A stretch of DNA of 43,093 nt. Origin: Sphingobacteriales bacterium UTBCD1 (lineage in GTDB: Bacteria > Bacteroidota > Bacteroidia > Chitinophagales > Chitinophagaceae). The position numbers were made by a program, and so were the translations under genes. Shown piece by piece: positions 23,389-31,110 of the stretch. The DNA lies in assembly GCA_002066995.1 (NCBI GenBank), contig MWTC01000033.1, forward strand, positions 1-43,093. Reading direction: 5' to 3'. The first letter of the stretch is position 1; each line of letters opens with the position of its first letter. The notes below the pieces were generated by a model that saw only the letters and a program-made list of their open reading frames with translations, was not told where the DNA came from and searched no databases.

Positions 23389-24664
23389 ATTTCTGGTAAA
23401 CAAGATAACTCCAACTCTTCATATTGAAAGATGATGAATCATCCAGGTCATCAAAACCCCCTGAAAAAACATTCTGAAACCTACCGCTCACATTTTCACT
23501 CCTGAGTTCAAAATGCAGATTGTCTTTTGCAGAAAGGTTCAGGATAACCAATACCTCGCTTTCACCGTTTTTTCTAAGATAGGAAAGTATGTTTTCATCC
23601 TGTGTTGTTTTAATCCGGAAGATCTGAACAGAAGGGTCGCCACCCCGCATAGCAGGATGCCCGGCATGAAGGCCAAGTAATATTTTATAAAAATCATCCA
23701 GCAAATTCTTTCCTGTCCACCCGATGGCATCTTTATTAAAAAAGTCCAGTCTTTTTTTTAATGGTAATTCCTGCCCGCTGTACACTAAAGGAATTCCGGC
23801 GAATGTGGCACATAAAACAGCAAAAGGTAAAGCCGCATCACCCAGTCTTTCATACTCGCTTCCGCTGTGCGAATTTTCATCATGATTGCTTGTAAACAAA
23901 AGACGAATAGCTGTTGCAGGAAACAGAGTGAGGTATTTAATCAGGACACTTTCCAGCCCGCTCATATTTTTTTCTCCACGCCAATAAGCTTCCATGGTAT
24001 GTAACAGTTCCCAGGTATAGCTGGCATCAAACACTTCATGATAACTGGGTTCTTCTGTTTCTCCCAGCCAGAACAATGATTTAATTTGATCTAACCGTTG
24101 CCTGGCTTTTCTCCAAAATGAAAGCGGTGTCAGGTGAGCCATGTCACACCTGAATCCATCAATAGCACACTCCTCCACCCAAAACTGCATTGCATCCATC
24201 ATCGCTTCCTGCTCCCCATCACTGCTGTGATCAATCTGGATCACATCCTGCCAGTCATAAGGCGATTGAAAATTCCCATGGCTGTCCCTTACATAAAATT
24301 CAGGGTGCCCCCCCGTCCATACATGATCCCATGAAGTGTGGTTAGCCACCCAGTCCATCATAATCCTGAACCCCATTGAATGTGCCAGGTTGATGAGGTC
24401 TTTAAAATCTTCCAATGTTCCGAATTCAGGATTCACGGCCTTGTGATCGCTGATGGAATAATAGCTTCCCAAAGTCCCAATCCTCTTAACCTTACCGATA
24501 GGATGAACCGGCATAAACCAGAGCGTCTGCACCCCTATATTTTTTAACCCGGGAAGAAAATTTGCAAAGGCTTTAAAGGTTCCTTCTGCAGTGTATTGAC
24601 GCAGGTTTACTTCATAAATATTCGTACTATGCACCCAGCCGGGTGATAAAAATTCTGATTGCAT
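23387..24664 (-). CDS. Cytoplasmic GH13 alpha-amylase family enzyme
   Basis: This 425-aa GH13 enzyme acts on alpha-glucosidic bonds. The conserved regions are intact: MMDWVANHTS (region I), the nucleophile Asp174 in DGFRCDMAH (II), the acid/base Glu202 in LGETEE (III) and Asp262 in TSNHDEN (IV). A C-terminal beta domain ends in SYLVYQK. There is no signal peptide or carbohydrate-binding module, so the enzyme is probably cytoplasmic, cleaving glycogen or imported maltodextrin. Exact activity (amylase, neopullulanase or a glucosyltransferase) cannot be fixed. I start it at ATG 24664; the open frame extends two TTG codons further. A one-mismatch -7 box (TAAATTTC, 24684-24691) lies upstream. No other starch-use gene is adjacent. 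Confidence 0.9.
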   Translation of the reverse strand: MQSEFLSPGWVHSTNIYEVNLRQYTAEGTFKAFANFLPGLKNIGVQTLWFMPVHPIGKVKRIGTLGSYYSISDHKAVNPEFGTLEDFKDLINLAHSMGFRIMMDWVANHTSWDHVWTGGHPEFYVRDSHGNFQSPYDWQDVIQIDHSSDGEQEAMMDAMQFWVEECAIDGFRCDMAHLTPLSFWRKARQRLDQIKSLFWLGETEEPSYHEVFDASYTWELLHTMEAYWRGEKNMSGLESVLIKYLTLFPATAIRLLFTSNHDENSHSGSEYERLGDAALPFAVLCATFAGIPLVYSGQELPLKKRLDFFNKDAIGWTGKNLLDDFYKILLGLHAGHPAMRGGDPSVQIFRIKTTQDENILSYLRKNGESEVLVILNLSAKDNLHFELRSENVSGRFQNVFSGGFDDLDDSSSFNMKSWSYLVYQK

Positions 24665-24797
24665 CAACAATGTTACTGATTTTGAAATTTATTCCGCCAT
24701 TCAATTCCGGATAATTAATTTTAATGAAAGATTATCACCGGAGCATCAATCAGCAACGGTACTTTTCTTTAGCTTGAGACACAAACATGCATTATTC

Positions 24798-25289
24798 ATG
24801 GGCCTGATATCATGGATTGGCAAAGGTTTAAAATCATTTTTCACTCCTGAATCATTCAAAACCGGTGAACGATTTGAGAATTACGTACGGAAAAGACTTT
24901 TTACAGAAAGATACTTTGAATTACTTCAAAGAACTTATGGTTACAATGTAAGGACAGGCAACTATGTTGATTCTTCTAATCCCGATTTTAAACTTCGTGA
25001 CCGGAAAACACTGAAAACATTTTATGTCGAAATCAAATTCCGGAAATATTTTTACCAGGGTAAAACTGCATGGTGTACGGAAAATCAATTGAATCACTAC
25101 CGCCGGTGTAACCATGAAGCTCCTGTCTTTGTCCTGTTGGGTGTTGGAGGGCTACCTCACCGGCCAAAGCTTGTTTTCCTGATCCCATTAAGAGTGGCCA
25201 ACTTTACCGAACTTTATATTTCTGAAATAAAAAAATACATGATTCATCCCCGGAAACCGGTCCTGTCCCGAACGTTATGGAGAAGATAA
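24798..25289 (+). CDS. Putative PD-(D/E)XK-fold nuclease-like protein
   Basis: The 163-aa product has no signal peptide and no family name I recognise. It carries the pattern of a PD-(D/E)XK core: an N-terminal helix with GERFENYV, then NPDFKL (Asp63), a turn, and FYVEIKFR (Glu78-x-Lys80), followed by a helix with ENQLNHY where a Gln often completes the site. That order (helix-E, D, ExK, helix-Q) is typical of small resolvase- and restriction-like nucleases. The ATG at 24798 is chosen; a TTG eight codons upstream is possible. It is 18 bp ahead of a DUF2784 gene and co-directional, and no methyltransferase, helicase or phage gene is nearby. Function is inferred from motif order only. Confidence 0.65.
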   Translation: MGLISWIGKGLKSFFTPESFKTGERFENYVRKRLFTERYFELLQRTYGYNVRTGNYVDSSNPDFKLRDRKTLKTFYVEIKFRKYFYQGKTAWCTENQLNHYRRCNHEAPVFVLLGVGGLPHRPKLVFLIPLRVANFTELYISEIKKYMIHPRKPVLSRTLWRR

Positions 25290-25307
25290 TTTTCATTTCT
25301 CTTTTTT

Positions 25308-25691
25308 ATGCTAAAGCTGCTCGATATATTTCTGACCATAACTCACCTTTCACTGATAACTTTTAACCTTTTTGCATGGCTGTGGCATATCACAAGAAAA
25401 GCGCATCTTATCGTAGCTGCAGTCACACTGGCCAGTTGGTTCATCTTAGGCATCTGGTATGGCTGGGGATATTGCCCCATCACCGACTGGGAGTGGAACG
25501 TAAAAGAAAAACTGGGAGAGACCAACCTGCCCAATTCTTTTATAAAATATTTTGCCGATAAGATTACAGGCAGAGATTTTTCACCCTCATTTATTGACCA
25601 GGCGACACTACTTACTTTTTTAGCGGCGATTGCTGCATCCGTTTATGTAAATTTTTTCAGGAAAAGAAGAAATAAAATTCTTCTTCATTAA
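25308..25691 (+). CDS. DUF2784-like small membrane protein
   Basis: The 127-aa product is an integral membrane protein with hydrophobic segments at about 5-25, 33-52 and 97-115. The central block WYGWGYCPITDWEWNVKEKL followed by LPNSFIKYF is the hallmark of DUF2784, a small membrane family of unknown function. It starts 18 bp after the nuclease-like gene and is likely co-transcribed with it. The sequence gives no catalytic motif. The family assignment is by recollection of the GYCPxTDW block. Confidence 0.8.
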   Translation: MLKLLDIFLTITHLSLITFNLFAWLWHITRKAHLIVAAVTLASWFILGIWYGWGYCPITDWEWNVKEKLGETNLPNSFIKYFADKITGRDFSPSFIDQATLLTFLAAIAASVYVNFFRKRRNKILLH

Positions 25692-25728
25692 ATTAGCCTT
25701 TGAGAACCAAACGTACAACAGGCGATCA

Positions 25729-26526
25729 ATGAAAATGAAAGAGATCTCTCTTTTACTGTTAAGTCTATTTCCTCTTCATGCACAATCCCAGGGGGAAAGT
25801 GAAATACAGGTTTACTCCTCGCCGATCACGGAAAAGAATGTAACATTCATAGAACTGCACAGCAATTATACTTTAAACGGGATTGACGGGCTGGCCGATC
25901 CAGCCTCTGCAAGGTATCTGAATGAGTCATTCGAATTCACTCATGGTTTGGGCAGAAATTTTGAAATGGGTTTTTATTTTTTTGGCGGCTTTGTTCCCGG
26001 CAGCGGTTATCAATACCTGGGCAGCCATATCAGGCCCCGCTATACCGTTCCTGAAAAATGGAATTGGCCTTTTGGCGCCAGCATTTCTGCCGAATTCGGG
26101 TTGGAGCGTCACAATGTAAAGGAAGATTTTATCTGGGATGGAGAGATCCGGCCGATCATTGACAAAAATATAGGACAATGGTATATTTCTTTCAATCCTA
26201 ACATGGAATTCACCCTGAGTGGTGAAGACAAACATCTTGAACTGACCCCGCAGTTAAAGGCTGTCTTTACCATTCAACAGAAAGCAGGCGTAGGTCTTGA
26301 ATATTATGGCACACTGGGAACTTTCAGAAAAATATTGCCCGGTGAATTGCAGGAACACCTGCTGGGCCCGATGATTGATCTGTATTCTTTGAAAGACTGG
26401 GAAATAAACGGAGGATTCCTCTTCGGGCTAACACCCAATTCCAATCATGGCATTATCAAACTGGTATTAGGCCACCGGTTTTCCGGAGCCGGCCGCAACT
26501 CTTCATTCCATCGGGAAGAAAAATAA
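25729..26526 (+). CDS. Putative outer-membrane beta-barrel protein of unknown function
   Basis: The 265-aa product has a signal peptide (MKMKEISLLLLSLFPLHAQSQ) and then alternating polar/hydrophobic strands rich in aromatic and glycine residues, for example FEMGFYFFGGFVPGSGYQY and GINGGFLFGLTP-like stretches. This pattern suggests an outer-membrane barrel of about ten strands. I do not recognise a named family. The 37-bp gap after the DUF2784 gene would allow co-transcription, although the three genes share no obvious theme. It converges with the transaldolase gene, 20 bp between stops. Confidence 0.6.
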   Translation: MKMKEISLLLLSLFPLHAQSQGESEIQVYSSPITEKNVTFIELHSNYTLNGIDGLADPASARYLNESFEFTHGLGRNFEMGFYFFGGFVPGSGYQYLGSHIRPRYTVPEKWNWPFGASISAEFGLERHNVKEDFIWDGEIRPIIDKNIGQWYISFNPNMEFTLSGEDKHLELTPQLKAVFTIQQKAGVGLEYYGTLGTFRKILPGELQEHLLGPMIDLYSLKDWEINGGFLFGLTPNSNHGIIKLVLGHRFSGAGRNSSFHREEK

Positions 26527-26546
26527 AAAAATAAACCGCCTGGTAC

Positions 26547-27200
26547 TTACTCAGTCTTTTTTGCATCTGCTGCAAACTTTGCAAGTCCGATATCCGTCAA
26601 AGGATGTTTCAAAAGACCTAATAGGGGTTCCAGCGGGCAGGTGCATACATCAGCGCCGGCTTCAGCACAGCGAATGATATGATTCGGATTACGGATAGAA
26701 GCTGCCAGTACCTGGGTTTTGAAACCCTGCACTTTATAAATCCTGACGATCTGTTCTACCAGTTGAACACCATCCCAGCCTGAATCATCAATTCTTCCAA
26801 TAAAGGGAGACACATAAGCGGCTCCTGCTTTTGCGCAAAGAATCGCCTGGCCTGCAGAAAAGACCAATGTGCAGTTAGTCCGGATGCCATGGTCTGTAAA
26901 CCATTTCATGGCCTTCACTCCGTCTTTCACAATCGGAACTTTCACAACAATATTGGGATGAATGGCAGCCAGCTTTTTTCCTTCTTTAATAATTTCATCA
27001 AAATCGGTGGAGAACACTTCCGCACTCACATCACCATGTACCATTTCACAAATTGTCCTGTAGTGATTCATCACTCCAGCTTCACCTTTTACTCCTTCTT
27101 TTGACATCAGTGTAGGATTGGTAGTTACACCATCCAGGATTCCTAATTCATTAGCTTCTCTGATCTGTGCAAGATTAGCTGTATCCAGAAAAAATTTCAT
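26547..27200 (-). CDS. Small transaldolase / fructose-6-phosphate aldolase family enzyme
   Basis: This is a TIM-barrel class I aldolase of 217 aa, the short form shared by TalC-type transaldolases and fructose-6-phosphate aldolase. The start MKFFLDTAN, the loop GVTTNPTL and the Schiff-base lysine Lys87 in NIVVKVPI are all present, as are AGAAYVSPFIGR and QVLAASIRN. In most bacteria this form acts as the pentose-phosphate transaldolase; which activity dominates cannot be read from the sequence. The leader holds a one-mismatch -7 box (TATATTTA, 27241-27248). It lies just downstream of the SRP RNA unit on the same strand but looks independent of it. Confidence 0.92.
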   Translation of the reverse strand: MKFFLDTANLAQIREANELGILDGVTTNPTLMSKEGVKGEAGVMNHYRTICEMVHGDVSAEVFSTDFDEIIKEGKKLAAIHPNIVVKVPIVKDGVKAMKWFTDHGIRTNCTLVFSAGQAILCAKAGAAYVSPFIGRIDDSGWDGVQLVEQIVRIYKVQGFKTQVLAASIRNPNHIIRCAEAGADVCTCPLEPLLGLLKHPLTDIGLAKFAADAKKTE

Positions 27201-27293
27201 GACCTGAATTTATTTTTTAGTTTTTAGAATTTGAGATCTGTAAATATAAACAATGAAGAAAGTAAATAGTTTGAAGCAATCTAAAATTAAAAA

Positions 27294-27388
27294 GGCAGGC
27301 TACTCACATCGCACCGCTACAACCACTTATCCTTGCTGCCTTCCGGCCCTGGGGAGGTTCAGCAGGAGCTGGTCGTGTAAGACCTGCC
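27294..27388 (-). ncRNA. ffs: Signal recognition particle RNA (small bacterial type, 4.5S)
   Basis: The minus strand carries the universal SRP domain IV: CAGGGCC-GGAA-GGCAGCAAGG, with the GGAA tetraloop and asymmetric loop that bind Ffh, facing TGCTGAACCTCCCC on the 5' side. The ends pair (GGCAGG with CCTGCC), giving a single hairpin RNA of about 95 nt without an Alu domain. The closing stem is followed by TTTTTAATTTT, so the molecule supplies its own terminator. A perfect -7 box lies 5 bp before the predicted 5' end. The exact ends are good to a few bases. Confidence 0.93.
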
Positions 27389-27392
27389 GCTG

Positions 27393-27400
27393 CAAATATA
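27393..27400 (-). promoter_or_regulatory. -7 box of the SRP RNA gene
   Basis: TATATTTG on the minus strand is an exact TAnnTTTG match followed by CAGC, and its spacing fits a transcript starting at the closing stem near 27388. A TTTTC lies about 17 bp upstream in the -33 place. The independently known RNA end supports reading this motif as the -7 element. Confidence 0.65.
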
Positions 27401-27433
27401 ATACAAAGCTGTGAAGAGAAAATTTCATGATCC

Positions 27434-28711
27434 TCACCGGATCAATGGCAATGAACTGACATTTGCATACCCGACTAATTCATCGGCACGGGCGCCAAAA
27501 GCCCGGTAATATACAAGAACAGTATAACTATTTTCTGTCTCTGCATAATTCCCTTCAGTGTTTTCAAAAGCATACTTCTCCCCTTCTTTCCTGTTATCGG
27601 CCAATGTAACATAAGAATAGTTATAGTATCCTTGTTTCAGGAAAAGAGTTTTTTGATACACACCTTTACCGGGATCAAAATCCATTTTAGAATCACGATC
27701 CTGTGCATAATTGGTCAGTTCGCCAAAAAGATAAATGCTTTTTCCCTCGTAAGCCCTGTTTCCCGGAGGAACGAAGGTGAACATCACATGTGCATAATCA
27801 GATTGCCAGTAAGGATTCAGGTTATCAATATTTTCAATAGTATAGATTCCATCGAGATCCCTGTAATAAATATAAGGCTGCTGGTTTCTTTCACCGTCCG
27901 GCTTTACAAATACATAAACCTGGTGCCCGGAATCAGGTACCAGGCGCTGCATCCTGTCGCTCATGAGACGGTAACTGCGCAGATCAATCCATCGCCATTC
28001 TTTCCCGGCTTCAAATGTGGTAGTAGCATCATCATAATATTCAAAATAATTACCTCTGAATATGGAAGGGCGATCATTATACAATGCTGTAGGCCAGATA
28101 TTGTTTTGCAGGATCACCACTTTAATGTCCTGCGGGTTAAAAACTTTTATCTGGGGGCCGGGAGTCACGCCCACCTGCACCCGCTGATGAGTGCGATATA
28201 ACTGCCCGCCTAAAGGCTGCACAACCTGTGCTGCCACTGAAGTTTTATTTTCCACTACCAGAAATCGTTTTGTAAAAACCAATTGGGATGTATCGCTGTT
28301 AAGGAATACTTTAAGCAGATAATTCCCCGAATGTGTCGGCGCACAATTCCTGTCCGGAATCACGGCCTGGTAGTTGGTGTACCGGGTAAATGCAACAGAT
28401 GAGGTGCGATAGGTATTGATCCTTGTAGTTTGAAATCCGCGGATATAATCAAAAGGCTGAAGGTTGGCAGGTGTCCAGTCTGCATTGCACAACTGGTATG
28501 TGTAATAATAATTTTTTATGTCGGCATCGAGGTCATCGAAATATAATTCCAACTGATCGCTGCTGTTCAGTTTTAATACCGGGTAGCTGTAAATGTCACC
28601 GGATCGAAACAATTTCACCGTATGAACACTGGATCTGTAGATATGATCCGGTATCTGTGCAAAAACAATAGCTGCCTGCAATAATAACAGGAAAGAAATT
28701 AGTATTTTCAT
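27434..28711 (-). CDS. DUF5103 protein, type IX secretion system Plug family
   Basis: The 425-aa exported protein has signal peptide MKILISFLLLLQAAIVFAQ. The N-terminal block (residues 20-130, with FDDLDADIKNYYYTYQLCNADW and FQTTRINTYRTS) is the DUF5103 signature. A Flavobacterium member of this family is the Plug that occupies the periplasmic end of the SprA translocon when PorV is absent. The C-terminal part has a predicted beta-sandwich (YLFGELTNYAQD, GVYQKTLFLKQGYYNYSYV). No other type IX secretion gene is in the window, which is usual because these genes are scattered. A 14-bp perfect palindrome is 21 bp upstream of the ATG. Confidence 0.85.
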   Translation of the reverse strand: MKILISFLLLLQAAIVFAQIPDHIYRSSVHTVKLFRSGDIYSYPVLKLNSSDQLELYFDDLDADIKNYYYTYQLCNADWTPANLQPFDYIRGFQTTRINTYRTSSVAFTRYTNYQAVIPDRNCAPTHSGNYLLKVFLNSDTSQLVFTKRFLVVENKTSVAAQVVQPLGGQLYRTHQRVQVGVTPGPQIKVFNPQDIKVVILQNNIWPTALYNDRPSIFRGNYFEYYDDATTTFEAGKEWRWIDLRSYRLMSDRMQRLVPDSGHQVYVFVKPDGERNQQPYIYYRDLDGIYTIENIDNLNPYWQSDYAHVMFTFVPPGNRAYEGKSIYLFGELTNYAQDRDSKMDFDPGKGVYQKTLFLKQGYYNYSYVTLADNRKEGEKYAFENTEGNYAETENSYTVLVYYRAFGARADELVGYANVSSLPLIR

Positions 28712-28732
28712 TTATGATTTCTCAGAATTATA

Positions 28733-28746
28733 TCACAATATTGTGA
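28733..28746. promoter_or_regulatory. 14-bp perfect palindrome, possible operator
   Basis: TCACAATATTGTGA is fully self-complementary. It lies in the 101-bp divergent gap between the DUF5103 gene and the FtsX-type permease gene, 21 bp from the former ATG and 39 bp from the latter's -7 box. The size and A/T-rich core fit a dimeric repressor site. No regulator gene is adjacent. Confidence 0.4.
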
Positions 28747-28785
28747 AAAACGACCGAAAAAGAAGATAAATCTTTTTTACCGCCT

Positions 28786-28793
28786 TATTTTTG
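28786..28793 (+). promoter_or_regulatory. -7 box of the FtsX-type permease gene
   Basis: TATTTTTG matches TAnnTTTG exactly and ends 19 bp before the TTG start codon. No -33 TTG is at the standard distance. Confidence 0.45.
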
Positions 28794-28812
28794 AAAAGAC
28801 AAATTATTCAAA

Positions 28813-30048
28813 TTGAAGGTTGCAGGTTTTATAGCAAATCGAATAGCATTCAATCAGCAAAAGTCGTTTTCCCGGTTCATTATCCGGTTATCCATTGTGG
28901 CTACCATCATCAGTGTGATGGTTATGATCGTAACACTGGCGCTTGCCAACGGGTTCCAGGCAAAGGTGGCGGAAAAAATTTTCAGTTTTTGGGGGCATAT
29001 CCGTATCCAGGAAAAGCAACCCGACAAAGCCGTTATTGCCGAGGAGACTCCCATTACAAAAAACGATTCTCTGGTACTGTCAATTAAAAAGATTCCGGAG
29101 GTAGTCAGCATTCATCCTTTTGCCACCAAATATGCCATCCTGAAAACAAAAGATGAAATCGAAGGAGTATTGCTAAAAGGGCTCGACAGCACTTACGACT
29201 TCCACCACCTGAAGCAATTCATGCAGTCAGGAAGATTTATTCAATTCAATGATTCCACTTACAGCAGGGAAATTGTCGTTTCGGCATATACTGCAGCTCA
29301 GTTAAAAGTGAAAGCCAATGACAGGATCCTGATTTATTTTATCAGGCCGGACGGAACTTTAAGGCCGGATAAACTCACCATCTCCGGCATTTATAAAACC
29401 GGCATTGAAGAATACGATAAAGTTTTTGCCATCGGCGATATTAAACTCATTCAAAGGCTTAATGACTGGAGTAAATCTGATATCGGCGGCTATGAAGTAT
29501 TCATCAAAGATTACCGGCAAATTGATAAAGTGTCGGAGGAGATCTACAACCTGAACAACTTTCCGGCAACCTGGGATGCCAAAAGTGTAAAAGAGATCTC
29601 ACCCAACATTTTCGATTGGTTAAAAATGCAGGACACTACACGCAATGTACTGATCGGTTTTATGATCATCGTTGCAGTTATCAACCTCATCACCTGCCTG
29701 ATCATCCTGGTATTGGAGCGTATACGGATGATAGGAATATTAAAATCACTTGGCGCAACAGACTGGACTGTTCAGAAAATATTTCTCCGCCATTCCCTGA
29801 TCATCACCGTTGCGGGCATATTGATCGGGGCATCCCTTGCACTCGGCTTTCTGTATCTGCAGGAAGCTACAGGTTTTATCAAACTGAAAGAAGAAGCATA
29901 CTACCTCAGCACTGCGGCTGTGAAGATCGTATGGTGGCAGGTAAGCGCCATTTGTCTGGGCACTTTACTCATTTGCTTTCTCGTATTAATGATCCCCACT
30001 TATCTTGTAAAAAAGATACAACCGGTGAAAGCGATCCAGTTTCGCTAA
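28813..30048 (+). CDS. LolC/LolE-type ABC transporter permease (FtsX/MacB family)
   Basis: The 411-aa inner-membrane protein has the layout of a lipoprotein-release permease. There is one transmembrane helix near the N terminus (about 25-48), a periplasmic MacB-like domain (50-265) and a C-terminal FtsX domain with three helices (about 275-400). The FtsX domain includes MIGILKSLGATDWTVQKIFLRHS, a coupling signature of this family. It starts at TTG: an in-frame stop lies 21 bp upstream and there is no earlier ATG. The N terminus MKVAGFIANRIAF is typical. The ATPase partner (LolD-like) is not in the window. A role in lipoprotein export is inferred from family. Confidence 0.88.
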   Translation: MKVAGFIANRIAFNQQKSFSRFIIRLSIVATIISVMVMIVTLALANGFQAKVAEKIFSFWGHIRIQEKQPDKAVIAEETPITKNDSLVLSIKKIPEVVSIHPFATKYAILKTKDEIEGVLLKGLDSTYDFHHLKQFMQSGRFIQFNDSTYSREIVVSAYTAAQLKVKANDRILIYFIRPDGTLRPDKLTISGIYKTGIEEYDKVFAIGDIKLIQRLNDWSKSDIGGYEVFIKDYRQIDKVSEEIYNLNNFPATWDAKSVKEISPNIFDWLKMQDTTRNVLIGFMIIVAVINLITCLIILVLERIRMIGILKSLGATDWTVQKIFLRHSLIITVAGILIGASLALGFLYLQEATGFIKLKEEAYYLSTAAVKIVWWQVSAICLGTLLICFLVLMIPTYLVKKIQPVKAIQFR

Positions 30049-30141
30049 AGATTATTGCAAAGCGACGAACAGAGAACATTTTAAATGTCATATCTTACAC
30101 AGCACAGTATAATTGATTCTTACTAAAAAAGTATTACACCA

Positions 30142-30783
30142 ATGATCGACATTTACCGGCCAAAGAATCCCAATGTATCTGTTATCATGGCTACCTACAA
30201 CCGGGCCGGCTACCTGGAAAGAAGTATTTCTTCATTCATCAATCAAACCTACAAAGATTGTGAGCTGATCATAGTGGATGATGGAAGTGAAGATCATACT
30301 TATGAGATTGTCAACAATTTCATGAGCGCTCATAGTAATATCCGCTACCTGAAACATACCAACCGCAAACTATCTCTTTCAAAAAACGCAGGTATAAAAG
30401 CCGCTGCAGGAACATACATTGCGTTCCTTGACAGTGACGACGAATATAAACCCGACTACCTGGAAAAAAGAGTTGAATTCATGAAAGCAAACAAAGACAT
30501 AGACCTGATAGAAGGAGGAGCCATAATCATCGGCGACCCGTATGTCAAGGACAAATATGATCTTACTAAAAGAATTCATTTATCCGAATGCCTTATCGGC
30601 CCCACCTTTTTTGGCAAGGCAGAAATATTTACCAGCCTTGACGGTTTTGACAAAAATATTTTTTACAGCGAGGACAGTTTTTTCTGGGAAAAAGCCGAGA
30701 AGGTCATCCAGGTAAAGAAATTTGATCACCCGGGATATATTTACTACCGGGATACTCCCGGAAGTATCTGCAACAGCATTTAA
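30142..30783 (+). CDS. Family 2 glycosyltransferase
   Basis: This 213-aa inverting GT-A glycosyltransferase transfers a sugar from a nucleotide-sugar donor. The opening VSVIMATYNRAGYLERSISS, the VDDGS motif and the DxD-containing FLDSDDEYKPDYL are all intact. SLSKNAGIKAAAG lies between the latter two, as expected. At about 210 aa it is a minimal catalytic domain without the C-terminal extension or membrane helices of longer family members. It stands alone, with no polysaccharide cluster nearby, so donor and acceptor are unknown. The upstream gap holds no convincing -7 box. Confidence 0.9.
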   Translation: MIDIYRPKNPNVSVIMATYNRAGYLERSISSFINQTYKDCELIIVDDGSEDHTYEIVNNFMSAHSNIRYLKHTNRKLSLSKNAGIKAAAGTYIAFLDSDDEYKPDYLEKRVEFMKANKDIDLIEGGAIIIGDPYVKDKYDLTKRIHLSECLIGPTFFGKAEIFTSLDGFDKNIFYSEDSFFWEKAEKVIQVKKFDHPGYIYYRDTPGSICNSI

Positions 30784-31110
30784 AGGATCATTCTGCTGAA
30801 ACACAGGCCAGGTAATCACGAATGGATCTTTTGAAACAGCTAATTATAACCGCTTCAAGAAATAGTGAGCAGTGGTGTAGCAGTTTAAATGACTGATGGC
30901 AGCAAAGAAAAATTTTTGGGCGATCCTGATGATACTGCCGTTTATACCGGATCATCTCCCTGCCGGAATTATAATTATTCATTATTTTATTCACCTGCCA
31001 GCACATTTCTTCCTATAGACAGGGGACGGCCGTTAAGCAAATGGCTGCAGAAAAGAATTTAAAAAAGAAGAGTGAACGTGCAGGAATCTGCAGTGGGCTA
31101 TTGATGCTTT
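30784..31110. other. Intergenic region with no recognised feature
   Basis: This is the 327-bp convergent gap between the glycosyltransferase and the second SPOUT methyltransferase. I see no gene or RNA in it. A 72-codon minus-strand frame (30788-31006) has no family features or promoter. A short inverted repeat (TGCAG/CTGCA near 31080-31093) close to the methyltransferase stop lacks a U run. Confidence 0.5.

Noticed and set aside
28791-29087. 98-codon frame overlapping the permease start
   Set aside because: The alternative frame lacks family features, whereas the overlapping frame encodes a clear FtsX-type permease.
30788-31006. 72-codon minus-strand open frame in the glycosyltransferase/methyltransferase gap
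   Set aside because: Composition is not protein-like, there is no -7 box upstream, and nothing recognisable is in the translation.
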